A stretch of 64,000 nucleotides of DNA, taken from assembly GCA_039583695.1 (NCBI GenBank), contig JAVKSL010000006.1, positions 13,488 to 77,487 on the forward strand, in the 5' to 3' direction. This document shows positions 25,672-34,567 of the stretch, in pieces. Made by a program: the position numbers and the translations under genes. Within the stretch, counting starts at the first letter, position 1. The number at the start of each line of letters is the position of its first letter. The DNA is from JAVKSL01 sp039583695 (lineage in GTDB: Bacteria; Actinomycetota; Acidimicrobiia; Acidimicrobiales; JAJPHD01). Below the pieces are notes generated by a model. That model searched no databases. It was not told where the DNA came from and worked only from the letters and a program-made list of their open reading frames with translations.

Positions 25672-26898
25672 TCATCCTGGCGGACCAGCTGCCGCCTCCA
25701 TCGCCTCCAGCATCCGGGCCGTGCAGCCACTCATCTCCACCGGCGGGATAACCTCGGTCACGATGCGCTCGACGATCAAGCCGAACGCCGTCGCAACCGG
25801 GCCATCAGCCAGAGCCGCTGGGTGTCCGGCATCCCCGCCAGCCCCCACAGCCGGATCGAAGGGCACCGAGCCGAGGAGCGGCACACCCACCTCGTCGGCT
25901 AGGTGCTGGCCTCCACCCGAGCCGAACAGCTCGTACGTGCTGCCGTGCTCGCACGTGAAGCTGCTCATGTTCTCGATCACACCCGCGACCCGCAGCCAGC
26001 CTTTGCGTGCCATATCGGCCACCCGGGCGGCCACCTTCGCCGCCGCGACCGGTGGGGTGGTCACGATGAGCACCTCGGTTCGGGGCAACATCCGAGCCAG
26101 ACCCATCTGCACGTCCCCGGTCCCAGGGGGCATGTCGATGAGCAGGTAATCGAGCTGCCCGCCCGCTCCGGCAGCGCCGTCTCCCGAGTCACTGGCCCCC
26201 CCTCCCCAGCGGACGTTCTCGACGAAGTGCTGGAGCGCCCGGTTCAACAACAGCCCCCTCCACATGATCGCCTCCCCCTCAGACTCAGCCAGCAGGCCCA
26301 TGGAAACCACCTCCACCCGACCTGAGCCAAAGGCCAGGCTCTGCGGGATGATCCTCCATGCCTGCGCATCCCCCTCGGCTTCGAGTCGGCCGGAGAGCCC
26401 CAGCATCCGCGGAACCGAGAATCCCCATATATCGGCGTCCAACAGGCCCACCGCGAAACCCCGGAGCGCTAGAGTCACCGCCAGGTTGACGCTCACCGAG
26501 GACTTGCCCACTCCACCCTTGCCTGAGGCAACCGCCACCACCCGGGTGGAGGAGCCTATGTTGGCACCCACGGAGCCTGAGCGGGCGTTCCAGCGAGCCC
26601 GAGCCATCACCTCGCTGCGCTCAGTCGCAGTCATCTCGCCCATGCGCACCTCCACCGACGACACACCCGCGACACCGATCACATGCGCCTCCACGTCCCG
26701 GCGCAGCTGGGTCCGGAGCGGGCAGCCGGCGATTGTCAGGGCCACTGTGACCACCACCGATCCGTCGTCGCCCACCGACAGTTCCCTCAACATCCCGAGG
26801 TCCACGATGTTGTCGCCCAGCTCCGGGTCGATGACTCCCCTCAGGGCGGCACGCAGCGATGCACGCACCGACTCGGGCTCAGGCAACATGCGCTCCAT
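25672..26898 (-). CDS. mrp: Mrp/NBP35-type Fe-S cluster carrier ATPase with N-terminal MIP18 (DUF59) domain
   Basis: 408 aa from ATG at 26898. The N-terminal DUF59 domain (LRGVIDPELGDNIVDLGMLR, TIAGCPLRTQLRRDVEA) is followed by a deviant Walker A, VVAVASGKGGVGKSSVSVNL, and LLIDMPPGTGDVQMGL. The Cys pair that bridges a cluster in many relatives is seen only in part (SSFTCEHGSTYELFGSGG). It builds or transfers Fe-S clusters. It is divergent from an A-type Fe-S carrier, about 50 bp apart, which supports that role. Confidence 0.92.
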   Translation of the reverse strand: MERMLPEPESVRASLRAALRGVIDPELGDNIVDLGMLRELSVGDDGSVVVTVALTIAGCPLRTQLRRDVEAHVIGVAGVSSVEVRMGEMTATERSEVMARARWNARSGSVGANIGSSTRVVAVASGKGGVGKSSVSVNLAVTLALRGFAVGLLDADIWGFSVPRMLGLSGRLEAEGDAQAWRIIPQSLAFGSGRVEVVSMGLLAESEGEAIMWRGLLLNRALQHFVENVRWGGGASDSGDGAAGAGGQLDYLLIDMPPGTGDVQMGLARMLPRTEVLIVTTPPVAAAKVAARVADMARKGWLRVAGVIENMSSFTCEHGSTYELFGSGGGQHLADEVGVPLLGSVPFDPAVGAGGDAGHPAALADGPVATAFGLIVERIVTEVIPPVEMSGCTARMLEAMEAAAGPPG

Positions 26899-26951
26899 CC
26901 TAAAACGCCCGCTATCATGGTGCTCCGAACCACACTGAGGAGGGTCACAGC

Positions 26952-27314
26952 GTGAGCACCGTCGCACCTGTAAAGATCGGCAAGCGTTCCGGACCAGTCA
27001 CACTCACCGACGCGGCAGTGGCCAAAGTGACCGAGCTGCTGGCCCTGGAGGGAAACCCCGACCTGGGCCTTCGGGTCGCGGTCAAGCCGGGAGGCTGCTC
27101 TGGCTACAGCTACGACATGTACTTCGATGCCGAGGTCGCAGAGGACGACATTGTCCGCACCTACGGCGGCGTGAAGGTATTTGTCGACGAGGCCAGCGCG
27201 GAGCTGCTGAACGGGGCCAGCCTGGACTACAAGGACACCCTGCAAGGTGCAGGGTTTCACATCACCAATCCCGTTGCCACCAGGACCTGCGGCTGCGGCT
27301 CCTCGTTCAGCTGA
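26952..27314 (+). CDS. A-type iron-sulfur carrier (IscA/ErpA/HesB family)
   Basis: 120 aa. PVTLTDAAVAKVTELLALEG, then the three cluster cysteines: GGCSGYSYDMYF in the middle and TRTCGCGSSFS at the very end. It accepts Fe-S clusters and passes them to apoproteins such as NirB, WhiB or dehydratases. GTG start with GAGGAGGG about 10 nt upstream; a TATCAT box at about 26911 fits a promoter for this gene. Confidence 0.95.
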   Translation: MSTVAPVKIGKRSGPVTLTDAAVAKVTELLALEGNPDLGLRVAVKPGGCSGYSYDMYFDAEVAEDDIVRTYGGVKVFVDEASAELLNGASLDYKDTLQGAGFHITNPVATRTCGCGSSFS

Positions 27315-27777
27315 GCCTCAGCTGACCCCTGAGCTGGCGTCGAGGCCCGTCGGACCGTACACCCCGGCCGTAAGAGCCGGTGAGTGGATCGTCTGCTCCG
27401 GCCAGCTGGGTCTGCGGGACGGGGAGCTGGTGCCGGGCCTCGACGCCCAGGTGCGTCAAGCCGTCGCCAACCTCGAAGCGCTCCTGGTCGGCCAAGGTGC
27501 CACTCTCGCGGACGTCGTCAAGACGACCGTGTTCCTCGTCCACATGAGCGACTACCCGGCGATGAACCAAGCCTACGTGGAGTCCTTCGGACCTCACCGC
27601 CCGGCGCGCAGCGCCGTCGCGGTGACCGAGTTGCCCCTGAGCGCCCTGGTCGAGATCGAGGCATGGGCACACCTGGCGGGGGGCCAGGCCGATCCGGGCC
27701 AGGCCGATCCGGGCCAGGCCGATCCGACCGGGGCCGATCCGACCGGGGCTAGATCCCCGGGGGCTCCTCTTCGATAA
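27247..27777 (+). CDS. RidA/YjgF-family protein with repetitive C-terminus
   Basis: The core from about 27319 reads PVGPYTPAVRAGEWIVCSGQ, LVGQGATLADVVKTTVFLV, YVESFGPHRPARSAVAV and LSALVEIEAWA. This is a RidA domain with the Arg and Glu of the deaminase site. RidA hydrolyses reactive enamines/imines from PLP enzymes. The start is uncertain: no ATG exists near the core, and the GTG at 27247 (or TTG at 27274) would begin inside the A-type carrier gene. The tail is three GQADP units plus two decayed copies and reads 29 bp into the converging hydrolase gene. Confidence 0.75.
   Translation: MQGFTSPIPLPPGPAAAAPRSAEPQLTPELASRPVGPYTPAVRAGEWIVCSGQLGLRDGELVPGLDAQVRQAVANLEALLVGQGATLADVVKTTVFLVHMSDYPAMNQAYVESFGPHRPARSAVAVTELPLSALVEIEAWAHLAGGQADPGQADPGQADPTGADPTGARSPGAPLR
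27681..27740 (+). repeat. 15-bp in-frame tandem repeat at the RidA C-terminus
   Basis: GGGCCAGGCCGATCC is present three times in perfect copy and once more as the altered GACCGGGGCCGATCC, followed by a degenerate fifth. It encodes repeated GQADP/TGADP and stops at the overlap with the neighbouring hydrolase stop codon. Confidence 0.92.
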
Positions 27778-28678
27778 ATGCTCGCAGCTCCGCATTGAAC
27801 TGCGTCGGCCGCTCAATCATCGCCAGATGCCCGGTGTCGGGATAGATCACCTTGCGGGTGTCGGGAATCCGGCGCTCGAGTTCAGCGGCGTCACGAACCG
27901 GGACGATGCGATCCTTCTCCCCCCAGACGATCAGGGTGGGGCAGGCAATCTCGCCGAGACGGTCCCGGATTGAGTAGTTGGTCAAAGCGTCCAGCGCGCC
28001 CTGGAATCCCTCGGTGCCAGCACCGCCCACCTGCTCGGCAATCAACGAGCCAGGCAGCCGGTCCGGGTGCGCGGCAACCAGCATCAGCACCGCCTGGCGC
28101 AGCCGCGGGCGCAACATCATCCTCGGTGAGCGCGTGGCACACCATGCCACGCAAAAGAAGGCTGCATTCTCGGCTCGATGCCGTAGTCCGGTCCTCCGTT
28201 CGGTGCGTATGTGCTCGACACTGAGGCAGGCTGCAGCCACGAGACAGAGTCGCTCCACCCGCTCGGGCCGGCTAATCGCCAGCTCCGCGCCGATGAACCC
28301 ACCCATCGAGTTGCCGACAAAAGGTGCGCTCTCAATCCCGAGCGCGTCGTAGAGCAGGTCGAGGGTACGGGCGTAGCCCGGGATCGAGATCGGTTTGACC
28401 GGCATCTCCGAGTGGCCGAAGCCAGGTAGGTCCAGCGCGATGACCCGGTGGTCTCGCGCGAAGTGACAGATGTTCTCCAGCCAGTTCTGCCAGCAACCAC
28501 ACAGGCCGTGGACAAACAGCAACGGCGGCCCTGAGCCGATGTCGATCAGGTTGATCCAGCGTCCCTCGATCTTCTCCCAGCGCTGGTGGGCAGGCCAATC
28601 GACCTCGAGCCAGTCCTCGGGCCCCACCGGGCCATACGCGCCCCAGTCCTCCGCTCGACGGCGCACGGCCACGGCCAC
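27749..28678 (-). CDS. Alpha/beta hydrolase
   Basis: 309 aa. Oxyanion loop LLFVHGLCGCWQNW, nucleophile elbow FVGNSMGGFIGAEL (Ser in GNSMGG), acid in LIVWGEKDRIVP and C-terminal His in DTGHLAMIERP. These define the catalytic triad of an alpha/beta hydrolase such as an esterase, lipase or C-C hydrolase; the substrate is unknown. No signal peptide. GTG start at 28678 in a run of Val-Ala codons, so one or two codons of uncertainty remain. Confidence 0.88.
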   Translation of the reverse strand: MAVAVRRRAEDWGAYGPVGPEDWLEVDWPAHQRWEKIEGRWINLIDIGSGPPLLFVHGLCGCWQNWLENICHFARDHRVIALDLPGFGHSEMPVKPISIPGYARTLDLLYDALGIESAPFVGNSMGGFIGAELAISRPERVERLCLVAAACLSVEHIRTERRTGLRHRAENAAFFCVAWCATRSPRMMLRPRLRQAVLMLVAAHPDRLPGSLIAEQVGGAGTEGFQGALDALTNYSIRDRLGEIACPTLIVWGEKDRIVPVRDAAELERRIPDTRKVIYPDTGHLAMIERPTQFNAELRAFIEEEPPGI

Positions 28679-28727
28679 GGCCCAAAGCCTAACCCAACAC
28701 GCAACACGGCGTTAACCCTCTGGCAAC

Positions 28728-28895
28728 CTAGGACCGCGGCGGTATCGGGCTCGGCCCGGTGGGGGGTATGGCCGTATCGTCGTCCCGAGGACCAAGAAGG
28801 GCATCCGCCAGCAGCCCCCGCACCCGAGCGCTGAGCGCCAGGGCGGCCGCCGCTCCGAGCAGGCCGACCTGCACCCCCCTACCTGCCCGGATCAT
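28728..28895 (-). CDS. Small hydrophobic protein coupled to lysS, unknown function
   Basis: A 55-aa frame whose ATG at 28895 overlaps the lysS stop codon by 4 bp (ATGA), the same coupling used elsewhere in this operon. It has a hydrophobic segment GVQVGLLGAAAALALSARV, then a polar, Pro-rich tail. No family recognised. The precise overlap is the main argument that it is translated. Confidence 0.5.
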   Translation of the reverse strand: MIRAGRGVQVGLLGAAAALALSARVRGLLADALLGPRDDDTAIPPTGPSPIPPRS

Positions 28896-30307
28896 GTCTT
28901 TGGCTCGGGTCGCAGTGTGGGAAATGCGATCACCTCGCGGATGTTGGCGGTGTCGGTGAGCAGCATCGCCAAGCGGTCGACTCCAATCCCCAGACCCCCT
29001 GTTGGAGGCAGCCCGTGCTCCAGGGCCCGAAGATAGTCCTCGTCGACCCACATCGCCTCGGGGTCTCCTGCGGCGCGCAGCTCGGCCTGGGCCTTGAACC
29101 GTGCCCGCTGCTCGTCGGGGTCGTTCAGCTCGGAGAAAGCATTGCCCAGCTCCCGCCCGGCCACAATGGGCTCGAAGCGCTCGACGTAGCCCACCTTGGT
29201 GCGATGGTCCCGGGCCAGTGGCGACACCTCGACCGGGTAGTCGCACACGAAGACCGGCCCCCAGAGCAAGGCTTCGGTGGTCTTCTCGTAGATCTCGACC
29301 AGCACCTTCCCCGGCCCCCACCCGGGGACCACCGGGACACCCAGTCGCCCGGCCACCTTCCCCAGCGCATCCAGACCCAACTCCAGCCCCACTGCCTCAC
29401 CGGTGCACTCCTCCACCAGCTCGCACATGCTTGCCCGCCGCCACGGCGGCGTCAGGTCCAGCTCCCGCCCCCCGTAGGTGAGCAACGAGCCTCCCGTGCA
29501 CGAGATCGCCAGGTGGGCCACCATCTCCTCGACCAGGACCATCATGTCGGTGTAATCGGCGTAGGCCTGATAGGCCTCCAACATGGTGAACTCCGGGTTG
29601 TGGCGGGGAGAGATGCCTTCGTTGCGAAACACGCGACCGATCTCGAATACCTTCTCGAAACCGCCCACCACCAGCCGCTTGAGGTGCAACTCCAGCGCGA
29701 TGCGCAGGTACAGGTCCATATCCAGGGCGTTGTGATGGGTCACGAATGGTAGGGCGAAACCGCCGCCGGGGATCGAGTGCAGCACCGGAGTCTCGACCTC
29801 GACAAAGCCCCGGCCCTCCAGCCAGCGCCGCATCTCGGCGATCATGCGGCTGCGAGCCATCAGCACCCGGCGCGGCGCCTCGTTCGCCCACAGATCGACG
29901 TAGCGCTGGCGGTATCGGGTCTCGGGGTCGCTCACGCCCCGCCACTTGTCCCCGAATCCTCTCCGGGCCTCGGCTAGCAACACCCATCGCTCGACCCGGA
30001 CGCTCAGCTCCCCCCGCCGGGTCCGAACCACCTCGCCCACCGCCCCCACCCAGTCCCCGATCGAGCGCCGGGCGAAGGCCTCGAAGTCCTGCGTCGTCCC
30101 GGCGACCGCCCAGAGCTGGACGGCCCCAGTCCAGTCCCGCAGGCTGGCAAAGACCATGGCCCCCTGCGGACGCACGAGCATCACCCGCCCCGCCACGGCG
30201 ACGGTGACGCCGCTGGACTCCCCGGCGCCGAGAGCGCCGCCACGCTCCACCACCTCGGCGGCGTCAGAGTCCTTGGCGAAATTGTACACGGTGCTACTCA
30301 AGCTCAT
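28892..30307 (-). CDS. lysS: Lysyl-tRNA synthetase, class II
   Basis: 471 aa. An OB-fold anticodon-binding domain (VTVAVAGRVMLVRPQGAMVF) is followed by the class II core: motif 1 EVETPVLHSIPGGG, motif 2 FEIGRVFRNEGISPRHNPEF, motif 3 GLGIGVDRLAMLL. These are typical for LysRS. It charges tRNA-Lys. ATG overlaps the coaX stop by 4 bp, putting it in the panC-nadB-nadC-coaX-lysS operon. At this length it lacks extra N- or C-terminal domains such as MprF. Confidence 0.95.
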   Translation of the reverse strand: MSLSSTVYNFAKDSDAAEVVERGGALGAGESSGVTVAVAGRVMLVRPQGAMVFASLRDWTGAVQLWAVAGTTQDFEAFARRSIGDWVGAVGEVVRTRRGELSVRVERWVLLAEARRGFGDKWRGVSDPETRYRQRYVDLWANEAPRRVLMARSRMIAEMRRWLEGRGFVEVETPVLHSIPGGGFALPFVTHHNALDMDLYLRIALELHLKRLVVGGFEKVFEIGRVFRNEGISPRHNPEFTMLEAYQAYADYTDMMVLVEEMVAHLAISCTGGSLLTYGGRELDLTPPWRRASMCELVEECTGEAVGLELGLDALGKVAGRLGVPVVPGWGPGKVLVEIYEKTTEALLWGPVFVCDYPVEVSPLARDHRTKVGYVERFEPIVAGRELGNAFSELNDPDEQRARFKAQAELRAAGDPEAMWVDEDYLRALEHGLPPTGGLGIGVDRLAMLLTDTANIREVIAFPTLRPEPKT

Positions 30308-31101
30308 TGCCCACTCTTGACCCCCGCGTTTCGCTCGTAGACCAGCCTCAAGCCGTGCAACGTGAGCCAGGGCTCGTGACAGGAAACCTTGGTGGTGTAG
30401 GGCACGATTAGCTCCGCCAGCCCACCGGTGGCAATGACCTTGGACGGCCCCAGCTCGGTCTCGAAGCGAGCACAGAGCCCGTCGACCAGCGCCGCATACC
30501 CGTAGATGGCGCCCGACTGCAGCGACTCGGCCGGGTTGCGACCAATCGCCGCCCTCGGCTCCACCAGCTCCACCCGGCGGAGGTGCGATGCGCGCCGGAA
30601 CAGCGCCTCGAGTCCGATCTCGATCCCCGGCGCGATGGCCCCGCCTAGGTACTCACCCTTGGCCGATACCGCATCGAATGTCGTCGCCGTGCCAAAATCC
30701 ACCACTATCGCAGGCGCCCCGTGGCGCTCCAATGCCGCCACTGCGTTGGCCACCCGGTCGGCGCCCACGTCTCGTGGGGTCTCGTACGCGATGGGCAGCC
30801 CGGTCCGGACACCCGGCTCCAGGACCACCGTGGACACAGCGCCAAACCACTGCTCGGCCATGCCCCGAAGCGCCCCGAGCACCCGGGGAGCGCTGGAGGA
30901 GATGGCCAGCCCGCTGACCTGGGCCACCAGGTCGCACCCCCGCAGGTCCAGAAGCTGGGCCACCAGCAGGCCCATCTCGTCGGCGGTGCGGTCGAGCTGG
31001 GTCGACAGGCGCCAGTGATGGATCAGCTGATCGGTCTGGCTGGCCGCGCCGAACAGGCCGACCACGGTCTGGGTGTTGCCTGCGTCGATTGCCAGCAGCA
31101 C
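30304..31101 (-). CDS. coaX: Type III pantothenate kinase
   Basis: 265 aa. N-terminal LLAIDAGNTQTVVGLF (phosphate-binding ASKHA motif), PRDVGADRVANAVAAL, VVDFGTATTFDAVSAKGEYL, GGAIAPGIEIGLEALF and VIATGGLAELI are CoaX hallmarks. It phosphorylates pantothenate as the first step to CoA and is fed by PanC in the same operon. GTG start immediately follows the nadC stop with no gap. Confidence 0.95.
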   Translation of the reverse strand: MLLAIDAGNTQTVVGLFGAASQTDQLIHHWRLSTQLDRTADEMGLLVAQLLDLRGCDLVAQVSGLAISSSAPRVLGALRGMAEQWFGAVSTVVLEPGVRTGLPIAYETPRDVGADRVANAVAALERHGAPAIVVDFGTATTFDAVSAKGEYLGGAIAPGIEIGLEALFRRASHLRRVELVEPRAAIGRNPAESLQSGAIYGYAALVDGLCARFETELGPSKVIATGGLAELIVPYTTKVSCHEPWLTLHGLRLVYERNAGVKSGQ

Positions 31102-31962
31102 TCAGCTCACCAGCTCCGCTCTCGTCAGGTCCAGGCCTATGTCCAGCGCTGGCGCCGAGTGGGTGATGGCCCCCACGGAGATCAGGTCGGCCCCAGCGAG
31201 GGCATACGCCGCCACGTTGTCCAGGCTCACCCCGCCCGAGACCTCGAGAAGCGGTCTGGGGCTGCTCCCTGCAAGGAGGCCCGCGCAGGCGCGTACCTGC
31301 TCGGGGCTCATGTTGTCACACATGACCACGGTGGCTCCGGCCGCGGCCGCCGCGCGCACCTGGATCGGTGCCTCGCACTCCACCTCCACCAGTCTGCCTG
31401 GCCATTGCCGCAGGGCCTCGGCCACCGCCGTCTCCAGGCACAGGGCTCCCAGGTGGTTGTCCTTGAGCATCACCCCGTCCGAAAGGCTGCCCCGGTGGTT
31501 CACACCGCCCCCGGCGCGCACTGCGGCCTTCTCGAGGGCTCGCAGGCCCGGGGTCGTCTTTCGGGTGTCCAGAACCCTGGTCGCCGAGCCCACCGCGGCC
31601 ACGAAATCGCTGGTGATGGACGCGACGCCCGACAGGTGGCACAAGAAGTTGAGAGCCGTGCGCTCCGCGGTGAGTATTGACCGTAAGGACCCTTCGACCG
31701 TGGCCAGCACGCTTCCCACCTCCAGCGGGTCACCGTCGTCGCGCTCCCAGACGAGCTCGACCGAACTGTCCACCTGGGCAAACACCTCCTCGGCGCAGCG
31801 ACGACCCGCCATCACGCCCCGACCCCGGCAGACCAGTTCGGCGGCCCCCACGAACTGAGGGGGAACCAGAGAGGCGCTCAGGTCGCCCAGCGGACCGAGA
31901 TCCTCGGCCAGCGCCCTCGAGACTGCCTCGCGCACCGCTGTCATTGGAGGATGCAGGCTCAC
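31102..31962 (-). CDS. nadC: Nicotinate-nucleotide pyrophosphorylase (carboxylating), NadC
   Basis: 286 aa. ALAEDLGPLGDLSASLVPP at the N-terminus, ILTAERTALNFLCHLSGVAS, VLDTRKTTPGLRALEKAAV, NHRGSLSDGVMLKDNHLGA and LEVSGGVSLDNVAAYA. It makes nicotinate mononucleotide from quinolinate and PRPP. GTG start overlaps the nadB stop by 4 bp. NadA, which makes quinolinate from the NadB product, is not in this window. Confidence 0.96.
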   Translation of the reverse strand: MSLHPPMTAVREAVSRALAEDLGPLGDLSASLVPPQFVGAAELVCRGRGVMAGRRCAEEVFAQVDSSVELVWERDDGDPLEVGSVLATVEGSLRSILTAERTALNFLCHLSGVASITSDFVAAVGSATRVLDTRKTTPGLRALEKAAVRAGGGVNHRGSLSDGVMLKDNHLGALCLETAVAEALRQWPGRLVEVECEAPIQVRAAAAAGATVVMCDNMSPEQVRACAGLLAGSSPRPLLEVSGGVSLDNVAAYALAGADLISVGAITHSAPALDIGLDLTRAELVS

Positions 31963-33548
31963 CGGTACACCAGACGAGCTCGCCAGTCCGGGTCTGTGGA
32001 AGGAAAGTCTGTGCGGGTGTGGGCACCACGGCTCTCGACCCTCGCAGTGGCTGAGGCCAGCAGCAGCTTCGCCAGGGTCACCAGGTTGGCCAGCTCGAGG
32101 GCGGCCCTGTCGGTGGGCCAGCTCGTGCCCGCCAGCTCGTGGACCCCCGCGGCCGCGATTTCGAGGGACCCTGCGGATCGAAGGACCCCGGCGCCGCTGG
32201 TCATCGCCCGCTGGAAAGTATCACGAAGCTTGGGCAGATCGTCGGTGCTGATGCGGGTCCCTAGTGGGCACGGGTGCTGCGGACAAGCAGTCTCGATTCT
32301 TCCGAGAAGGCGGGCTCCGACGCCCCCTGACGCTCCGAGCAGGGCGCGCATCGCTCCTGTGGGGGACGGGCCGTCCACCCCCCGACCGATCGCCTCGATC
32401 ACCCGGGGGGCAAAGACCATGCCCTCCAGCAGGGAGTTGGAGGCCAGGCGATTGGCGCCGTGGGCGCCCGTGCAGGCCGCCTCCCCAGCCGCCCACAGTC
32501 CGGGAACGGTGGTGGCGCCATTGAGGTCGGTGAGGACCCCGCCAGAGAGGTGGTGGGCGGCTGGGGCGATCGGAAGCCAGTCGCTGGCGGGGTCCAACCC
32601 AGCCGAGTCGAGGGACGCGGCGATCGTGGGGAAGCGGGTGGCGAATGCCGCCAGGCCGGTCGCGTCGAGCCACAGGTGCTCCACGCCCTCCTCCGCCATG
32701 CGGGCGGCCATCGCCCGGCTCACCACGTCACGGGGGGACAGCTCGTCCACGAAACGCTCGCCCTTGTGATCCCGGAGCAGGGCGCCGTGTCCCCGGAGGG
32801 CCTCGGAGAGCAGGGGCCTCGGCATGGCCGGGTGGTGCAGCGCCGTCGGGTGGAACTGGACGAACTCCATGTCGGCCAGCGCGGCACCAGCCCGGGCCGC
32901 CATGGCGATGCCGTCGCCGGTCGCTTCGGGGGGATTGGTGGTTGCAGCGAAGAGCTGGCCAGCCCCGCCCGTGGCCAGCAGGACGTGGTCGGCCCTCAGC
33001 TGGCGGGTCTCACCATCCGGGGCCAGCGCCCGGACCCCGGCGCAGCGACCATTCTCGATGAGAAGGTCGATGGCGAACCACCCCTCCCACAACGCCGCCG
33101 CGCTCTGGCGAACCGCCTCGACCAGGGCACGCTCCACCTCCGCCCCGGTAGCCGCCCCATGTGCGTGCAGCACTCGGGCCGTCGAATGGCCCCCCTCGCG
33201 TTGCAGGTCGAGCAACCCGCCCGCGCCGCGGTCGAACACCGCCCCGAGCGCGATCAGCTCGTTCACCCGGCCAGGCCCTTCGTCGACCATGGTGCGCACG
33301 GCGTCGGCGTCGCAGAGGCCGGCACCGGCGCGCAGCGTGTCGGCCAGGTGCAGGTCGGTGGAGTCCTCGTCCGAGCCCAGCACCGCAGCCACCCCGCCCT
33401 GAGCCCAACGGGTGGTTGCTTGGGAGAGGTCGGCTTTGGTGAGGACTCCCACCGAGAGCCCGCTCAGGGTGGCGGCTCGGATCGCGGCCGAAAGACCGGC
33501 TACCCCGCTGCCGAGCACCAGGACATCGAGGTGCGGGCTGGAGCTCAA
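31959..33548 (-). CDS. nadB: L-aspartate oxidase NadB
   Basis: 529 aa FAD enzyme. LDVLVLGSGVAGLSAAIRAA at the N-terminus, TRWAQGGVAAVLGSDEDSTD, EGGHSTARVLHAHGAATG, LATGGAGQLFAATTNPPEAT, FVQFHPTAL, and HGANRLASNSLLEGMVF. It oxidises aspartate to iminoaspartate for NAD synthesis. The TTG start at 33548 is inferred from its 4-bp overlap with the panC stop (TTGA) and from the flavin motif starting at residue 8. Confidence 0.96.
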   Translation of the reverse strand: MSSSPHLDVLVLGSGVAGLSAAIRAATLSGLSVGVLTKADLSQATTRWAQGGVAAVLGSDEDSTDLHLADTLRAGAGLCDADAVRTMVDEGPGRVNELIALGAVFDRGAGGLLDLQREGGHSTARVLHAHGAATGAEVERALVEAVRQSAAALWEGWFAIDLLIENGRCAGVRALAPDGETRQLRADHVLLATGGAGQLFAATTNPPEATGDGIAMAARAGAALADMEFVQFHPTALHHPAMPRPLLSEALRGHGALLRDHKGERFVDELSPRDVVSRAMAARMAEEGVEHLWLDATGLAAFATRFPTIAASLDSAGLDPASDWLPIAPAAHHLSGGVLTDLNGATTVPGLWAAGEAACTGAHGANRLASNSLLEGMVFAPRVIEAIGRGVDGPSPTGAMRALLGASGGVGARLLGRIETACPQHPCPLGTRISTDDLPKLRDTFQRAMTSGAGVLRSAGSLEIAAAGVHELAGTSWPTDRAALELANLVTLAKLLLASATARVESRGAHTRTDFPSTDPDWRARLVYR

Positions 33549-34402
33549 GGGTGTGCTCCCAGGTTGTCGATGAGGCGGACGTCATCCACATGGGCCGCTA
33601 CGAGCAGTCGGAGCTCACCTCTCAGTGGCGTTGGGGCCGGCTCCAGGGTCGACGCGTCGGTCACTGCGGCGTAATCCAGGCGGGCCCTTGGCTCGGCTCG
33701 GATGACGGTCTCCATCAGCTCCTGCACCCTGGTTGCGTCGCGCTCGCCTGCCTCGATGGCCGCCCTACCCTCCAGGAGGGCCCTGTAGAGGACCGTTGCA
33801 GCGCTCCTGCCGGGGGGCGTAAGCCGGGCATTCCGACTGGAAAGGGCCAGGCCGTCGCGCTCTCTGACCGTCGTAGCGCTCACGACTTCGACAAGCGTGG
33901 GGGGCTCGGAGGGCTCAGCTGCGAGTCGTCGCACCACTAGGAGCTGCTGGTAGTCCTTCTCACCAAAGTAGGCGCGGCAGGGTCGGGTGAGGTCGAACAG
34001 CTTGGATACGACCGTGGCAACACCGTCGAAGTGGCCCGGTCGAAAAGCGCCCTCCCAGATCTCGCCGAGACCACCGGCTGAGACCAGCCGGGCGGGATAC
34101 ATCTCGTCAATGGTGGGAGTGAACAGGATGTCCACCCCGGCCGCTGCTGCCTTGGCCTGGTCAGCTTCAGCATCCCGAGGATAGGCGTCCAGGTCTTCGT
34201 CCGGGCCGAACTGGGTCGGGTTGACGAAGACGCTCAGCACCACCGTGTGACAGCCGTGGCGGGCAGCGGCGACGAGCGAGAGGTGCCCGTCGTGCAGCGC
34301 CCCCATGGTCGGCACAAGCCCAACCGCATGGCTCGCCGGCCCCTCCGCACGGCACGCCGCCAGGGCCTTGCCCAGGGCCTCGGTTGAGTCCATCACCTCC
34401 AA
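33545..34402 (-). CDS. panC: Pantothenate synthetase PanC
   Basis: About 285 aa. VGLVPTMGALHDGHLSLV holds the HIGH-like ATP site; VFVNPTQFGPDEDLDAYPRD, FDGVATVVSKLFDL, YFGEKDYQQLLVVRRL and LSSRNARL follow. It joins pantoate and beta-alanine. I chose TTG at 34402 because AAAGG lies 6 nt upstream and the protein then starts EVMDSTEAL, as expected for PanC; ATG at 34393 is the alternative. First gene of the cofactor operon. The 165 bp upstream, up to yceI, should hold its promoter. Confidence 0.95.
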   Translation of the reverse strand: MEVMDSTEALGKALAACRAEGPASHAVGLVPTMGALHDGHLSLVAAARHGCHTVVLSVFVNPTQFGPDEDLDAYPRDAEADQAKAAAAGVDILFTPTIDEMYPARLVSAGGLGEIWEGAFRPGHFDGVATVVSKLFDLTRPCRAYFGEKDYQQLLVVRRLAAEPSEPPTLVEVVSATTVRERDGLALSSRNARLTPPGRSAATVLYRALLEGRAAIEAGERDATRVQELMETVIRAEPRARLDYAAVTDASTLEPAPTPLRGELRLLVAAHVDDVRLIDNLGAHP

Positions 34403-34567
34403 AGCGAGCCTTTCTGGCGTTCCGGTCCACCTGAGGGGATACCGTTCGCTGGTTGGGCACCCTAGCCGGGCGTTCCAGGTCATACGGCAAGGGGACCTGA
34501 GCCCCAACTCAGGACGGAAAGCTTCCAATGACCACGGTCGCGGAGCCGGTAGGGACGCTGCGCCCCG

